From: Salticus scenicus | Taxonomy: Eukaryota; Arthropoda; Arachnida; Araneae; Salticidae | Assembly: GCA_963930645.1 (NCBI GenBank) | Contig: OZ005657.1 | Coordinates: 53,594,653-53,658,652, forward strand | Length of the DNA stretch: 64,000 nucleotides | Direction: 5' to 3' | Part shown: in pieces, positions 24,506-37,852 of the stretch | Numbering within the stretch: position 1 is the stretch's first letter | How the letters are laid out: each line of letters starts with the position of its first letter | Program-made: the position numbers and the translations under genes | The notes under the pieces: generated by a model | Seen by the model: only the letters and a program-made list of their open reading frames with translations | Told to the model about the DNA's origin: nothing | The model's database searches: none

Positions 24506-24963
24506 ACACAGGTCTACAAAAATGAAGTTGACAAAATTTGCTTTGATGATTTTAGCTGATCTTTATGTTTTTTGATGTACTGAAACCGAAAATGCAGCCC
24601 ATATTTTTCTAACACGTATAGATTTTTGTCAATACGTGTTTACCAATACAATTTTTTACGTACACTATCATAACAATAGGTTGGTTGGTTGGTTGGTTGG
24701 TATAGTTTTACGTCGCATTAGATCTACGCAGTTACAAGAGTAGGTATCCATGATTAATTAATCATGGAAACACATTCTAAAAGCTACCATATAATTATAT
24801 TGGGGGAAGAGTAATGGATGAAATTGTATAGGAAGGCACCCTGTATTAACAAAAATCTATACTCGATAGAGGAAATCTGGCTTCATTTTTGGTTTCAGCA
24901 CGCCGAAAAACATAAAGATCAACCAAAATTATAAAATCAAAATTTTACATGTCGACCTGTGTA
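24506..24963. mobile_element. MITE with long ACACAGGTC inverted arms
   Basis: Left ACACAGGTCTACA and right TGTCGACCTGTGT are inverted. The arms share TTGATCTTTATGTTTTT-like, CTGAAACC-AAAATG and TATAGATTTTTGT blocks in mirrored order for about 130 bases each. A GGTTGGTT...TTTTACGTCGCATTAG fragment (24679-24731) is inserted in the loop. No coding sequence. Confidence 0.75.
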
Positions 24964-25598
24964 ATTTTAAATCTTCCAAGAAATTACACTGTTCTGCATG
25001 GAAATCGGCCTCAATACCATTTCTGCAAATTCTTATGTAAAATGATCTCCTGAATCCGAATATGAAGCCCGGGGGGGGGGGGGTGCCCCTCTATTTTTAT
25101 CTCTGTATTACGTATAATTTTATGGCTATGAACAGATTTGGAGGGGAGAAAGAATTGTTTTAACTATTGAATATCTTCTGGGGGACTACAGAAGCGAAAA
25201 ATTCTAAAACGTGAACATTTGTAGTAAGGGAAAATTTAGGGAGGGGGGAGGATTTTCCACTGAAATTATAAATTACATTTATTATATTTTATTAATATAT
25301 TATTACTAGTATATAACCCCGTCAAAAATGACGGAATGTGAACGATAAATCTTGAAAACAATGTTTAGATCATCCACGTGATCATTTAAATGTATTTTCA
25401 ATTTTTGTTTATAAATCAAATGTGTTTCGATATTTTATAATTTTCATTCTGAAATTAAAAAAATTCTACCCGATCAATAAATATGAATGACAATAAAAAA
25501 ACTGCTGGTTGACAAAAAATATAGGCCCGAAAACACAACAGCAACAACACATCCCAGTGTTCCGTTAAGTGCTCTATTTAAAGTCCTCATAATAAGAA

Positions 25599-26564
25599 TA
25601 ATCTGGTGTGTCACTCACACGACTTTCTCTTACCCTGAAATTTAATACTATAAGTACAGGTTGGAGATTAAGAGGTAAGATAACGATTACTGTTATGTAA
25701 ACCTATGTTAAACAATTCAAATTAGGCTTCGGAAGAGTTTTATATGATAATTAGTTCTGGCCCCCCTAAACCCCCCGTTTCATTAATGCACCTACATTTA
25801 TACAGAATTTAATTTGGTTATTAAAAAATAATTCTGTTTTTTAAAAATAATTTATTAAAATTGTTATTTAAAAAAGTTATTTTGTATGATAATACAGACG
25901 ATTTCCATATTAGAGAAGTAGTATAACACAAAATATCCAAAAAAAAGTTGAATTTATTCTCAATATTTGTTAAAAATGAAAAAAAAAAATCATAACTTTA
26001 TTTTAAATTATCGCAGATCGATGGTTCAACCATTCGTTTTAAAGGTATTGGCGAGCTCTTTTGAAAGATGCCCACCCATCATGAAAATTTACTCCCCTCA
26101 AGGGGGGGGGCGTCGAGGCTCCTACATACACAATTTTTTTTTCCCCAGTTGACTATCTCTATTACAAAAAATATAATATATATTCGTTTCATTTGGTTTA
26201 ATGCAGTCTATAGATGTTAAATTCTACTTACCTGCAATTTCCCCCCATAGACGTAATGTATTTGAATACTTTTGAATGTCCCTGTACACGAACCATTTGC
26301 TTCATTTTAACGAAAAGCTTACTGTAGCATCCCTATATGATACACATTTAGAATACCGAGTTTGGAATCTCTTCTACTATTTGTTCTAGAGATATGCTGA
26401 TAACAGACACACAGACAGACAGACAGACACGCACAGAGACCATTCGCTAAAAATATGATTTTCGTATTCAGGGGACCCCAGAACATGTAAGTATAACAAA
26501 AACTCACGTTCGAATATTTGACCATAAAACAATACTTTCTCGACCCTATGGGTAAGAGAAAATA
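25599..26564 (-). mobile_element. Interspersed ~1.1-kb repeat, copy B
   Basis: Reverse-oriented copy of 10641-11730. TAATCTGGTGTGTCACTCAC at its left is the family 3' end, and ACAATACTTTCTC...GGTAAGAGAA at the right is the 5' end. It keeps the C-rich hairpin region (about 26096-26110), TGTAGCATCCCTATATGA, and a short CAGA tract in place of the longer CTGTGTG array. Confidence 0.85.
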
Positions 26565-26569
26565 AAAAA

Positions 26570-27349
26570 CGATTCACTTTATTTTACCAAAATACTTTTT
26601 TTTTTTAAGACTATCGAAGATCCTGTTTTAAAATAGGCAAGCGAAGTGTGACGTCACTGACTTCCCCCCCCCCCTCAATTATGGCTGACACTTACTGTAA
26701 TTTTTTCACAAATTGTACAAGATTATACACAGTTTTCATGGTTCATTAAAATCGGTAAGGAGGTGGTATAAAAACAATTATTTTCTTTGGATCTGCTCTT
26801 ACACTCCCCCCCCACCCCCACCCCTTACGGCCTTACCCCAGGTGTACACTAAATGAATGTTTGTACCAAATCAATTGAAATTTCGAAAATTGTAATTTGA
26901 AAGCCATTCTTTAAATTCATTATTTGTTATTTATTATTTTGCGAGTTGCGTATTGCGTATTGCGAAAGTGCTCTTTTTTCCGGGATCCGAAAAAAATTGT
27001 CAGGGAGACCTTTTTCACTCTTGAGCACCAATGTACGATTTCATTTATTAGTGGCTAAAATAGCAAATCACTATAGTGGTCCTCCTATCGTACATGAAAA
27101 TTACTGAAGTGAAATTTAAAGTGGAATAAGCTACAAAGAATCTATCTATCTATTTATCTATCTATGTGTGTGTGTATGTATGTTTGTATATATTAATAAA
27201 TACATCTAAATAGAAAAATTTGCGAAATTCCTTTTTTCCAGTTCCAAAAAATTGTTTAAAAAATTTTTCTACCACTTCAGGAAGCTTATGTTTCCCATTT
27301 TTAAATAATCACAGTGATGCGATTTATTATGAAACTGATCAAAATCGAT

Positions 27350-27386
<37 letters not shown>

Positions 27387-27685
27387 AAGAAGAAAAAATG
27401 TGAAATTTCGGTGCATATTCTGTATTTTCAGAATAAACAAAATTCAGGTGAAATGCAGAGTGGGCGTTTAACTGAGGAAGACGTTGCGGTATTTTATAAT
27501 ATACAAATTTGAAAATGCACTCTCTTCTATGAAGATTCAAGTTAAACCATGAAAGAACAGGTTGACGGTCATCTGGGCTGGGGAAGAGTAGAGATAATCG
27601 GAAAAAATCGTATAACTGTCAAAGAGAAAATCTATAGGAGTGTTTCCAAGAAAGAGAAGACGGGGATGGAAGGGTATAGAGATCT
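26570..27685. other. Unclassified DNA with C-rich and simple repeats
   Basis: Poly-C tracts near 26664-26675 and 26805-26822, a CTAT/TGTG microsatellite (27137-27182), and poly-A at 27354-27384. No gene recognised on either strand. Confidence 0.5.
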
Positions 27686-27687
27686 AC

Positions 27688-28944
27688 TATAGTGCGACTG
27701 TCAGGAGTTGGCCCCTGTCAATCAAACGTGACGTAGGCAGCGACGATTCTATTACCTTGAAATCGGTTGAGGGTGAAAAGGGAGGTGGTTTGCTATCTTT
27801 ACGAGTTTTGTGACATTTTGGCGAAAATACTGTTTATTATCTATTTACTTATTTCCAAATTTGGAGAACTTTTGGGCTTTCTAGTATGTTATATCATTAA
27901 AAAATATTTGTTACATTATAACTAATTATTAATACGATGAGGATTGTTATGATTGTCTAAACGATATTTCAAAATTTCGGTTTGCAGTCTTTTTTTTCTC
28001 TTTTTCATTTTTTCTTTCTTTCTTTCTTTCTTTATGTCCTAATTTGGACCTAGCACCATAAATAAAACTACCAATCTACCAACCTTTCTTTCTTCTTGCT
28101 TTATTTCTCTTAAAAAAAAAAAAAAAAAAAAAAAGTGAAAAGAGAAAAAAAAAAAAAAAAAAAAAAAAAGAAAGAAAAATATTTAAAATTTAAATAAAGA
28201 ACTGCACTCCTGTAATTTTTTTTTTTCTTTCTTTCTTTTCTTTTTTTTTTTTTTTTTTTTTAAAGACAAAATACATAGAAATTAAAAGCCATTCTAACAG
28301 TAATGTAAGAAATTATCTTTCATATTCGTATCTGATGTGTATGCAAATATTCTGAGAGCTATTGTACATAATACTGTAAATTATGCGTACAGCTCAATTT
28401 ATTTTTATAAAATTCCCCATTTATTTATTCAGTATTTTTAAAAATGTTTTTCTTTTCTTAAAAAAAAAAAAAAAAAAAAAAAAGAGTACAGCGTAAAAAC
28501 TTTTTCATTTTTATTTTTTAAATGTTTTCAAAGAAAATTATTTTCTTTCCTGAAATACAAAATAAAATGCGTAGACAATAATTTATAATCCATGCAAACA
28601 GCACGATTTTTTTTTCTTGTTTAAATTTATTGCTCGAAACTTCTTTATGCAAATTCGGTATTAGTGCTTATTAAAATTTCAGAAATTATTGAAAAGGTTT
28701 TTTTTTTTTTCCCCTTTTAGTTTATGTGTCATTAATTTTTAAATATTAACACATGTTCCTTTTAATAGGCAAAACGAATTTCAGCTAGCGAAAAGTAAAA
28801 ATTATTGGCTTGATGTGTTATTTTCATGGCAACCTTCTTTTTTCCCCACCCATTCATTCTTTTCACTTTGTGCACCCCTTCCTTAAAGTAAACTCTTCGA
28901 AAAGAAGGAGGGACGAAGGGCCAACTCGTGAAAGTTGAACTATA
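27688..28944. mobile_element. 1257-bp TIR element, copy 1
   Basis: It starts TATAGTGCGACTGTCAGGAG and ends in the inverted counterpart: the complement of the right end begins TATAGTTCAACTTTCACGAG, and both sides continue with TTGGCCC. The exact boundaries are shown by a second copy at 61699-62954, where identity begins and stops at the same bases while the flanks differ. TA is present at both ends, consistent with TA target duplication. There is no transposase-length open frame, so it is non-autonomous. It carries several poly-A and poly-T runs. Confidence 0.88.
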
Positions 28945-29558
28945 TCAAGCCTGAAGGTATCACTTCGGACAGCGTGTGACGTCACAACCCGGGGTCCCTT
29001 ATCTGTATGTCCATCAGGTCACTATCTTATCTTCTGCTTGGAATGCGTGTAGCAAACAATGTTTGTCCTCATCTCACATTCATTTAAATTACATTTTTCA
29101 TGAATGAATTTTTAGATTCCACCATTTAATATACATCAATTGAGTTAATTTTCATTTATATTGTATTACTGCAGCAGAATATGAGGAACATTTTTTGAAA
29201 TTTGAAAATCAACGTTTGAACTGTCTAGAGAAAAACTAATGGATGGCGGATTAAAATTTGAAGGAATTTGTATATAATTGTGGTATATCACTAACTCAGT
29301 TAATTAATGAATGTATAGAAACAACGTGTAACATTCTTTTGAATAATAATACGAAGACAAGAAATGATGAATTACATGGTATATCCTCCAGAAAATTAGC
29401 AATTGTAAATAATAGATCTAAAAAAAAAAGTGTCAAACAGGGGTTTTAAAAAGCGTCAATTCATTTCTTTTAAATTTTGTAATATTTCTAAAAAAATTAA
29501 ATATTTCTTTAGAAATGATAGAGATTACGTAAAAATTCTTTAAAAATTCAGAAAATCT

Positions 29559-29712
29559 CCCACCAGTGGTCGAAAGGTTCTGCTCTTAAAGACATTAAGT
29601 GCCGGGTTCAATCGTAGGTGACACAGGTCAACCTATCTTTTCGGAGTTCTTGTATTTCACCGAAACTTGTTTCAATATAGGGCCTAGCACCCCATAAAAT
29701 GATTCCCACAAA
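29559..29712 (+). mobile_element. tRNA-derived SINE
   Basis: The head CCACCAGTGGTCGAAAGGTT, then CTGCTCTTAAAGAC, then a B box GCCGGGTTCAATCG, followed by TCGGAGTTCTTGTATTTC in the body. It matches the order of blocks in the 39417 SINE but is more diverged. Confidence 0.65.
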
Positions 29713-30423
29713 AAACACTTTCTTCAAATGAAAAAAAAAAAAAAAAAAATGTTTTTAATTATCCCAGATCGTTACTCAACCATTCATTTTAAAGGTATTG
29801 ACGAGTTCTTTTAAAAGATATCCATATTGAAAATTTACACACCCACCCACTCAAGGTTGACTGCTACTGTTATTAATAATTCTTTCTTAATTTTACAATA
29901 ATTTATTAAAAGTTATTCTCATTTATACGAAACTTTGTTCTTTCCGGGCACATTAAAAATTATGAAAAGAGGAAGGGCAACGCCACTTTTTAAAAGATTT
30001 TAATTTTCAAATTTTTGTTCATTTTTATTTATTTTTCTCTTTCTTTTGAATTCAACAGAAAAACGTCTTAGATTCGTAAAGATTTTCTATTTCTTGTTTT
30101 GGATGGATTTACACGTTTTGAAAGGTACAAACACGATTTGATCATTTTTACGAAATGTCAATATATATATATATGTGTGTGACAAAATTTTGTGGTATCT
30201 GTATCTCAGGAACTAATGAACAGAATAATTTCATAAAAGTTTAAGTTGCTCCTTGATTTAAATGTCCTTCAACTTTTGGCGAAAATCGCCAACAGGTGGA
30301 GATACCATAACGCTTTATGATGATTATTAATATGGAATTATAGGAGAAAATTTTGCATAAATGAGCACAATTATAATTACTTTTAACGAATCATCGTAAA
30401 ATAAAAAGAAATACTTATAGGTT

Positions 30424-30645
30424 GGGTTGGGTTCTGGGGATTGCACTAGGGTCCTAAGTCTGAGGCGAATGCAATCCGTGAGGGGCCTTTCTGAGGGTTC
30501 CTAGAACGTATTTATACGCAATTTCGGAGAAAACCACGGAATTTTCCGAACAACTAGGCCGACGAGTGTGACCTAGGATTAAACCTGGCACCTCACGTCT
30601 ACCAGCTTTGAGCGTAGAACCGCTCGGCCGCTGGTGGGTCGAAAT
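30424..30645 (-). mobile_element. tRNA-derived SINE
   Basis: On the minus strand: CCACCAGCGGCCGAGCGGTT (A-box region), TCTACGCTCAAAGCTGGTAG, a slightly worn B box CAGGTTTAATCCTAGG, then TCGTCGGCCTAGTTGTTCGG, TTCCGTGGTTTTCTCCG, and a tail with AACCCTCAGAAAGGCCCC. The small minus-strand open frame across it is a repeat translation. Confidence 0.8.
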
Positions 30646-30699
30646 ACTTATAAGAAAAATTGAAACATATACGAGCATCTTGGTGGAAAATCCTTCCGA

Positions 30700-32820
30700 A
30701 TGTTGTAAACTTTCAATATAAATATTTTTTAAAAGAACTTATTAATACCTTTAAATCTAATAGTTGAACCATGTATCTTCCATAATTTCAAACAAAGTTA
30801 TCGAGATTTTTTTTTTCCTTTTAAATTAAAAAAGAAAGAAAGAATAAAGAAAGAAAGAAGAAGAATCTCGAATGTAGAACATAAAAGAATTTGTTTTCGA
30901 AATTCTATTATGAAAGGTGTCTTCATTCATTGTGGAAATTAACTTTGATTAATTTGTACTGCGTGAATTTGTTTAAGAATTATAAATTTATCTGAAACAG
31001 ATTTTTTAAAATATTGTTTTAATTTTTTTTTCGGCCTATGTAATTTTAAATTGAATGGAAATTGAATGGAAATTTTCTTATATATTAATCTGAAATTTTT
31101 TTTTAAATATCTTATATTTATGACTTCAAATTCTTTACTTTAAATGTTTACAAAACAATTATAATAACTCAAATGATGTATTTAAGCTTTATAAAGTAAT
31201 CTTCGAAAGCCATCAATAAAAATTTCATAAAATATGTATTGTTGTGCTTTGCAAATAGAGGATAATTTTAAATATAAATTTTTATTGTTCTTAGAATATA
31301 AATTTAACATTCAAATTTCGATCTTCATATGTTAAAAATTGGAAATTTAAATGTACTGAATGTATGCATGTCAAAAATTCGTTATTCTTTTGGGAAATAT
31401 TACTTCAAATTTATTTGATATTACCTATAAATTAAACGATTTTAATTTTGCCCAATACAGACTAATTTGAAATATTAATTCGAACATCTTGTATTTATGA
31501 CTCGAAATTGTTTTCAAAATTTACAAATCAGCATTTACTAAAGAGTTGTTGTATCTACATTTCAGAAAATAACCTGTCAAATTCATGTATAAAAATGTTG
31601 AAAAATATGCATGATGAACATTTTCAAATATGGTAGATAGCCAAAAATAGAGAATTTTAAGAACATTTTTGTTAATTTTAAAGGCTGAATTTAGATTGAT
31701 ATTTAAATTTTTATAAGTCACAGTTTGGAAATTTAGAAAGAATGAATGAATGTATATCTAAAAATTATCAATAATTATTTTTTAAATATTAATTTAATAC
31801 TCTTTGCACAAAATTTTTAAGTTGAATGATCTTGATGGAATTTTGAATATATCATAATACTTTTTGAAAAAATATACAAAGCTAGATTTATTCCATTATA
31901 TATTTGATTTTAAAATACACTTATGTATGTGAATATAATTATAAATAAAATAAATATTTGGTAAAATATGTATAATAAATATTTTCCTTTATATTAATTT
32001 TCAAATGAGCAATATTAAATATCATTTTTGTTGTTTTAATTCAAATTTAAATGTTTATATGCTAAAATTTGGAAATTTAAAATTAAAGAACGTATGTCAA
32101 AATTTATTATAATTATTATTTTAATATTTTAATTTCCTTGGTATAATAGTTATAAAATAAATTAATCCAATGGAATTCGGTGTATTTCCCTCGTTTATTA
32201 AAATAACATGTACAAACTTAGTTTTATAACACCAAAAATTTGATTTTAAAAATTGCTTAATTATGTAAACACATATAAACATAAATGAAATGGAAAATAT
32301 ATCTATTTAAGAACATTATCTATTAATATCCCTCGATATTGGGAAGACTAAATCTCAACTTCTATGGCATAGAACTGTGCGAAACCTCATATGTGAGATA
32401 ACCATTATAAAAACGTACTTTTTAAAATGCTATTTATAGGCAATAAAACTGTCTTACTTTGGATATTTAGTGTTAGTAGTCTCTAAATTGAAAATCGTTT
32501 GCATTCATCCTGTTAAATAATTTAAAAAAAATAATACTTTTAATAAATTATTTGCACTTAGTAAAATATAGGAAAGTTTAGAAGAAAGTTTTGTGGTGGC
32601 CACAACCTACCAGTTAACTCTTGAAGTTCACAACTCACATAAATGATTAAAAATTATTATTGATCTGTTTTTTTCTGATTTTTTAATTTTTAAATTAAAC
32701 AATTAATAATTACATTTCAAATTCTTTTTAAAATAATTTACCAGCTGTATGACAATAAAAATTTACCTTATTTTATAATTAAAAAATGTTTTGTATGATT
32801 TTTAGATGAATAAGTAATTT
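30700..32820. other. Very AT-rich DNA without recognised gene
   Basis: Extremely AT-rich, with many near-repeats of AAATTTAAATGT and TATTAATTTGAAAT-type words (31240-32120), suggesting degenerate tandem sequence. No family recognised. Confidence 0.5.
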
Positions 32821-34610
32821 TCATGTAGTTTTCGGGTTTCGATTCAGGTTCGGGTCTAAACACAGCGGGTTCGGGTCAGTTTTCGGGTTGATGAAAAAGT
32901 TTTTGTCGGGTTTCGGGTTGATATAAAATTCATCCGTCGATTTCAGGTCGGATAAAACCCGACCCGTGCAGGGCTCTACTCCAGAGTATAAAATCTTTAT
33001 TCAGAGAAGATTATTAAACTTTTGTGCATGCAGGGCCGGTGACAGGGGGGAGGGGGGCACAGAGGACAACTGCACAGGGGCCCGGTAGATGAGGGGGGGG
33101 AGCCCGGAAGCGTATCTCCGAAGTGTTGGCGCCTACAGGACAAATTGACAAATTTTCGCCAAACAGTGTGATTTTCGCCAAATATGGACGTTCAAAGAGA
33201 AACGCACTACGCGCCACTTAATATTGCCGTTTTTGTTTTTTATTGTTCAATCATGTTTTATTTAAAGCTTTAAATCGCAAAATGGAAGCTGACACTATTA
33301 TTTCAAAATTAAAAGGCAGTTTTCCGCATATAATAATACATTCAAATAATGGAGGATGAAAATTGTGATAGCATGTACATGGGTAAGAGATATTCTCAAA
33401 CCTTTGTGCTGATGTAGTAAGACGTTAATCAATCCAACCCTAACCATAATATGACTATACTTGTAGATCGTTGTTAACAGTATTTTTGTTAAGTTTCTAT
33501 ACTTTTTTTTTTTTTTTTTTTCAAATATCAATTAAGACCTACATATTGTGTATTATTATTTCACAGATAAATAAAAATGTTCTTGTTAAAAGCATCCACA
33601 ATTCTTTAAAACTATTACTTCTCCCCTTTATTTTTTATATTTTATAGAGATCTAGAGAATATAATTTTATCGCGGAAATTAAAATATGCAAAACCCCATG
33701 ATCATATTTCATTCTGTGACATAGTTATCATTAAATTAAGAAATTTCTAGGTGGAAGTAAAGAATCTGAAACTTTAGGCAACTTTTTTTCAAAACTGATA
33801 ATGAAACAAACATAATTATTAAATATAAATAAATAAAAATAAATAATTCCCAGGCAAAACAAATTTCTTTTTAAAAATATTTAAAAATTGCATTTTTTTT
33901 TCTTTGTTTTCCCATGTATGAATATCAATTTTTGTTTTTTGTTTTTTTAAGTGAAAAAAGAAATCTGGTTCTAGATATAGTTTTTATCTAACAAAAACAC
34001 AAATTAGAAAGCAAAAAACAATATTAATATTATTAATTAGTAAAAGTACCTCTCTGTTATATATCTGTTAAAAGCTGTTATTGAAAAATATAAACTACTT
34101 TGTTTGACAGCTCTAGGTTTATAACTGTTTACAAAAGTTAAATAATTCTTAAGGTAAAATAATTATAAAAAATAAGAAGTCTGTCTCACCTGCAGATATT
34201 AATGACGCATCAGAGTACAATATATATATATATACAATTAATAACAATTAAGTGGGGGAAAAAATGAAATTCAACCATGTGTAAAGATTTTATTTAATAA
34301 TATCAAGATACTAAGATTTTTATTTATTTTTTATTTATTTATTTATTTTTGTAAATATTTTTATTACTTTAATTTTGATCTATCTGAAATACGAATCGTT
34401 ATCTAACATCTTTATCTGTCTGACTTTTTTTTCCCCCGCTAAAGCCAGCGAAAAGAAAAAGAAGGAAAAAAAAATCAGGTCTCATGATACACAGCTTTGA
34501 TTTGTATTCATAATGAAAAAAAAATGAGGTTATTATATCAATAATTTCTGCCGAATTACATTGCTCTCTGTAAACTAGGATGACGCAATAAAAAGTGCTG
34601 AAAATCGCCG

Positions 34611-34652
<42 letters not shown>

Positions 34653-34849
34653 ATATGAAACAACCACACGACTTCCATTGCCCACTATTACACGTATTAT
34701 ATGCACTTTTTGGGAGGTAATGTGATCAGAAAACATAAAAGTGACCTGTAGAAGTAGAAACCTAATTTTTTTCTGTAAGAGAAACTTTATGCACATATAA
34801 AGACATAAAACAAAGCTTACATTTAGCGGGGTAAAAAATAAGAGAAAAA

Positions 34850-35540
34850 AAAGATAGAATTATTTTTTGAAACACAAATTTCCGAGATCTAGATGACCAA
34901 CCTAAGCAGAATGATTGTTAATTTTCCTCTAATAACAACGTAATACATGAGAAAGAAATGGATTTATATAACAATTTTCAAGAAAATCGTTTGAGCCGTT
35001 TTTGAGATACCAACTTTTACAAAAAATCAATTATTGACCGGAAAACAATAATTATAACAAAGGATATTTAAAAGTGAGTTAATAGGGTGAGTTTGAAAAA
35101 AAAAAAAAAAAAAAAAATCCGTTCAGCCGTTTTTAAAGGAACGCGCTTGCGAGACCTGAAATTGAGCTATTTATACAGGACGCCTATCAATTTTCCTGAA
35201 CTAAACAACTATGTCATTCGAAAGGACATGGAATAGAGTGTTTATATAGCAAATTTAAAGAAAATCGATAGAGCCGTTTTTGAGATACGGACTTACGGTC
35301 CCACTTCCGGTTTCCAATTTTCACCAAAATATGAAAATTTATCTGTATACCAGACCTGTTTAAATTATGAAGTTTTGTAGTTCTATATTTATTAGTTTCG
35401 AAGATATGATAGCACCAATTGCCAAAAACAACTTTTTTGGACTCAGGGGACCTTAAAACGCGTAAATCTGGTGAAATCTTGAAATCGAATTTTCAGACCG
35501 AATACAATACTTCCATTACCTACGGTAGTAGGGTAATGGA
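34850..35540. repeat. Degenerate ~200-bp tandem repeat inside the hAT element
   Basis: The sentence AAGAAAATCG-TTTGAGCCGTTTTTGAGATAC occurs near 34980 and as AAGAAAATCGATAGAGCCGTTTTTGAGATAC near 35260. An intermediate CCGTTCAGCCGTTTTTAAAG lies at 35120. Each is preceded by AATTTTCCT-AATAACAAC/CTAAACAAC words. The block ends with the 35295-35410 segment shared inverted with 1825-1925. Confidence 0.6.
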
Positions 35541-35959
35541 ACTAATTTTAAATTAATTAAACTTTAATTTTATTTATAACATTGTTTTTTATTCAGAAAA
35601 TATTAATAAAAAATAATACTTTCATTTAATTTTGGGTAATCCTTTGTACTAACTATATATAATGCAAACTCAATGTGATGTGCCTAAATTTAGCACAAAA
35701 TGAAAAATGCATAGTAATGATTTAAAATGCACTTCTAGCATTTTTTTTTTTTTTGTAAAAATGTATCTGAATATTTTTGGGAATCATAAGTAAACCATAA
35801 ATGAATGATTTTCATTCCATATTCTATGCGAAACATGCTTTTATGCATTTAAGAATTTACATTCAATTTATTTTGTTTTGTGCAATCTAAAGATATAAAA
35901 TTACATCTATAAAAAAATTTCGCTCATAGATGTGATGCATTTGAATTCCTTTGGAAGAC

Positions 35960-36128
35960 CCTGTACACAACCCAGGTCACGCTCTTCGGCCTAGTCATTC
36001 GAAGTTTTCCGTGGTTTTCTAAACTTGGGTAAATACGGGATAGGACCCCTTAGCAAGACCCCCACGGAGGTCACTCTCCCTCAGGCCCAGGACCTACAGC
36101 AGTTAATCGGCCTTATTCCCAAATCCAA
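35960..36128 (+). mobile_element. SINE fragment lacking its tRNA-like head
   Basis: CAGGTCACGCTCTTCGGCCTAG, then TTCGAAGTTTTCCGTGGTTTTC, then AACTTGGGTAAATACGGGATAGGACCCC and AGTTAATCGGCC. This is the body and tail of the 39417 family. The head with A and B boxes is missing, as in 5'-truncated retroposons. Confidence 0.7.
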
Positions 36129-36822
36129 TTCAATACCTGTACACGAATTAGTTATTGTTTTCTCTGAATGTGGACTTCTTGTTAATATTTGTTCTTCAGT
36201 TAGACAGATAGATACACACACAAGCAACTCCTAAAACACTAATTTTTGAATTCAAGACACTTGAAAACGTGTAAATGTAGCAAAAACTCAATTTCGAAAA
36301 TCTGTGCCAAAAACAAAACTTTCTCTGGCAATATATGTGTAAAAGAAAGTAGAAAAAAAAAAAAAAAAAAAAAAAAAAAGTGTGTGTGTGTTTGGGTCTG
36401 TATATGTAGCTGAAAGGGGAGAGCTCATTTCATAAAGCCAGTTTGTTCAATTCCAATAGCAATTTTTGAGCAACCTTCCCTTTTGAAAAACTTTTAGATT
36501 ACTGAGATTGGACATATGCTAGTTTTCGTTTTTGAGCAACAGACCAATCTCCAAAAAATCTTATTTTTAGATTTAATAGACCTCAAACGTGTACCAAACG
36601 CTAAAAATCTTATTTTCAGATTTAATAGACCTAAAACCCGCGTATGCAAAGGAAAAACTCAATTTAAAAAAAATTGACATGAAAATAATATTTTCTCTAC
36701 CTTTTACGGATTAAAAAAAAAAAAAAAAAAGTTTTTTTTTTTTTTTTTTTTTATTTCTGATGGCTGGATAAAATAATCTCGTGAAATACATTTCTTCGAA
36801 AATACATTTGACAAGAAAAAAA

Positions 36823-37198
36823 TAATCTGGTGTGTCACTCACACGATTTTCTCTTACCCTGAAATTTAATACTATAAATACAGGTTGCAGATTAAGAGGC
36901 ACGATAACGAGAACTGTCATGTAAACCTATGCTAAACAATTCAAATTAGGCTTTAGAAGAGTTTTATACGATAATTAGTTCTGTCTGAGGGGGCTACCGC
37001 CCCCCTCAACTCCCGTTTTATTAATGTACCTACATTTATATAGAATTTAATTCAGTTATTAAAAAATAATTCTGTTTTTAAAAAATAATTTATTAAAATT
37101 ATTATTTAAAAAAATTATCTTTTATGATAATGCAGGCGATTTCCATATTATAGAAGTAGTGTAACACTAAATATCCAAAAAAAGTCCATTTTACTCTC

Positions 37199-37240
<42 letters not shown>

Positions 37241-37852
37241 GATTTTTTTTTTCTAAGTTTTTTTTCGTTAAAAGTAAAAAAAATCTATAACTTTGTTTTA
37301 AATTATCACAGATTTATAGTTCAACCATTCGTTTTAAAGGTATTGGCGAGCTCTTTTGAATGATACCCATCATGAAAATTTACTCCCCTCGAGGGGAGAC
37401 TTCCCCCCAGGGGGGGGGGGGAGCGAGGCTCCCACATACACAAACATTTTTTTCCCAGTTAACTATCTCTATTACAAAAAATATATATTCGTTTCATTTG
37501 GTTTAGTGCAGTCTACAGACGTTAAACTCTACTTACCTGCAATTTCCCCCATAGACGTAATGTACTACAATTCTCTTGATTGTCCCTGTACGCGAACCAT
37601 TTGCTTGATCTCAACGAAAATCTTACTGTAGCATCCCTATATGATACACATTTAGAATACTAAGTTTGAACTTTCTGCCATAATTTGTTTTTGAGATATG
37701 CTGATAACAGTCAGACACACACACAGACCATTTGCCAAAAACATTATTTTCGTATTCAGGGGACCTCAAAACGTGTAAATATAACAAAATCTCGCGTTCG
37801 GAAATTTGACCCAAAAACAATACTTTCTCTACCTAATGGGTAAGAGAAAGTA
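36823..37852 (-). mobile_element. Interspersed ~1.1-kb repeat, copy C
   Basis: A reverse-oriented copy spanning the family from its 3' end (TAATCTGGTGTGTCACTCAC) to its 5' end (CTTTCTCTACC...GGGTAAGAGAAAG). It includes GGGGGCTACCGCCCCC (about 36999-37014), an AAT microsatellite (37201-37239), CTCGAGGGG with C/G hairpin tracts (about 37385-37422), and a short ACAC tract. It is nested inside the hAT element, so it inserted later. Confidence 0.85.
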
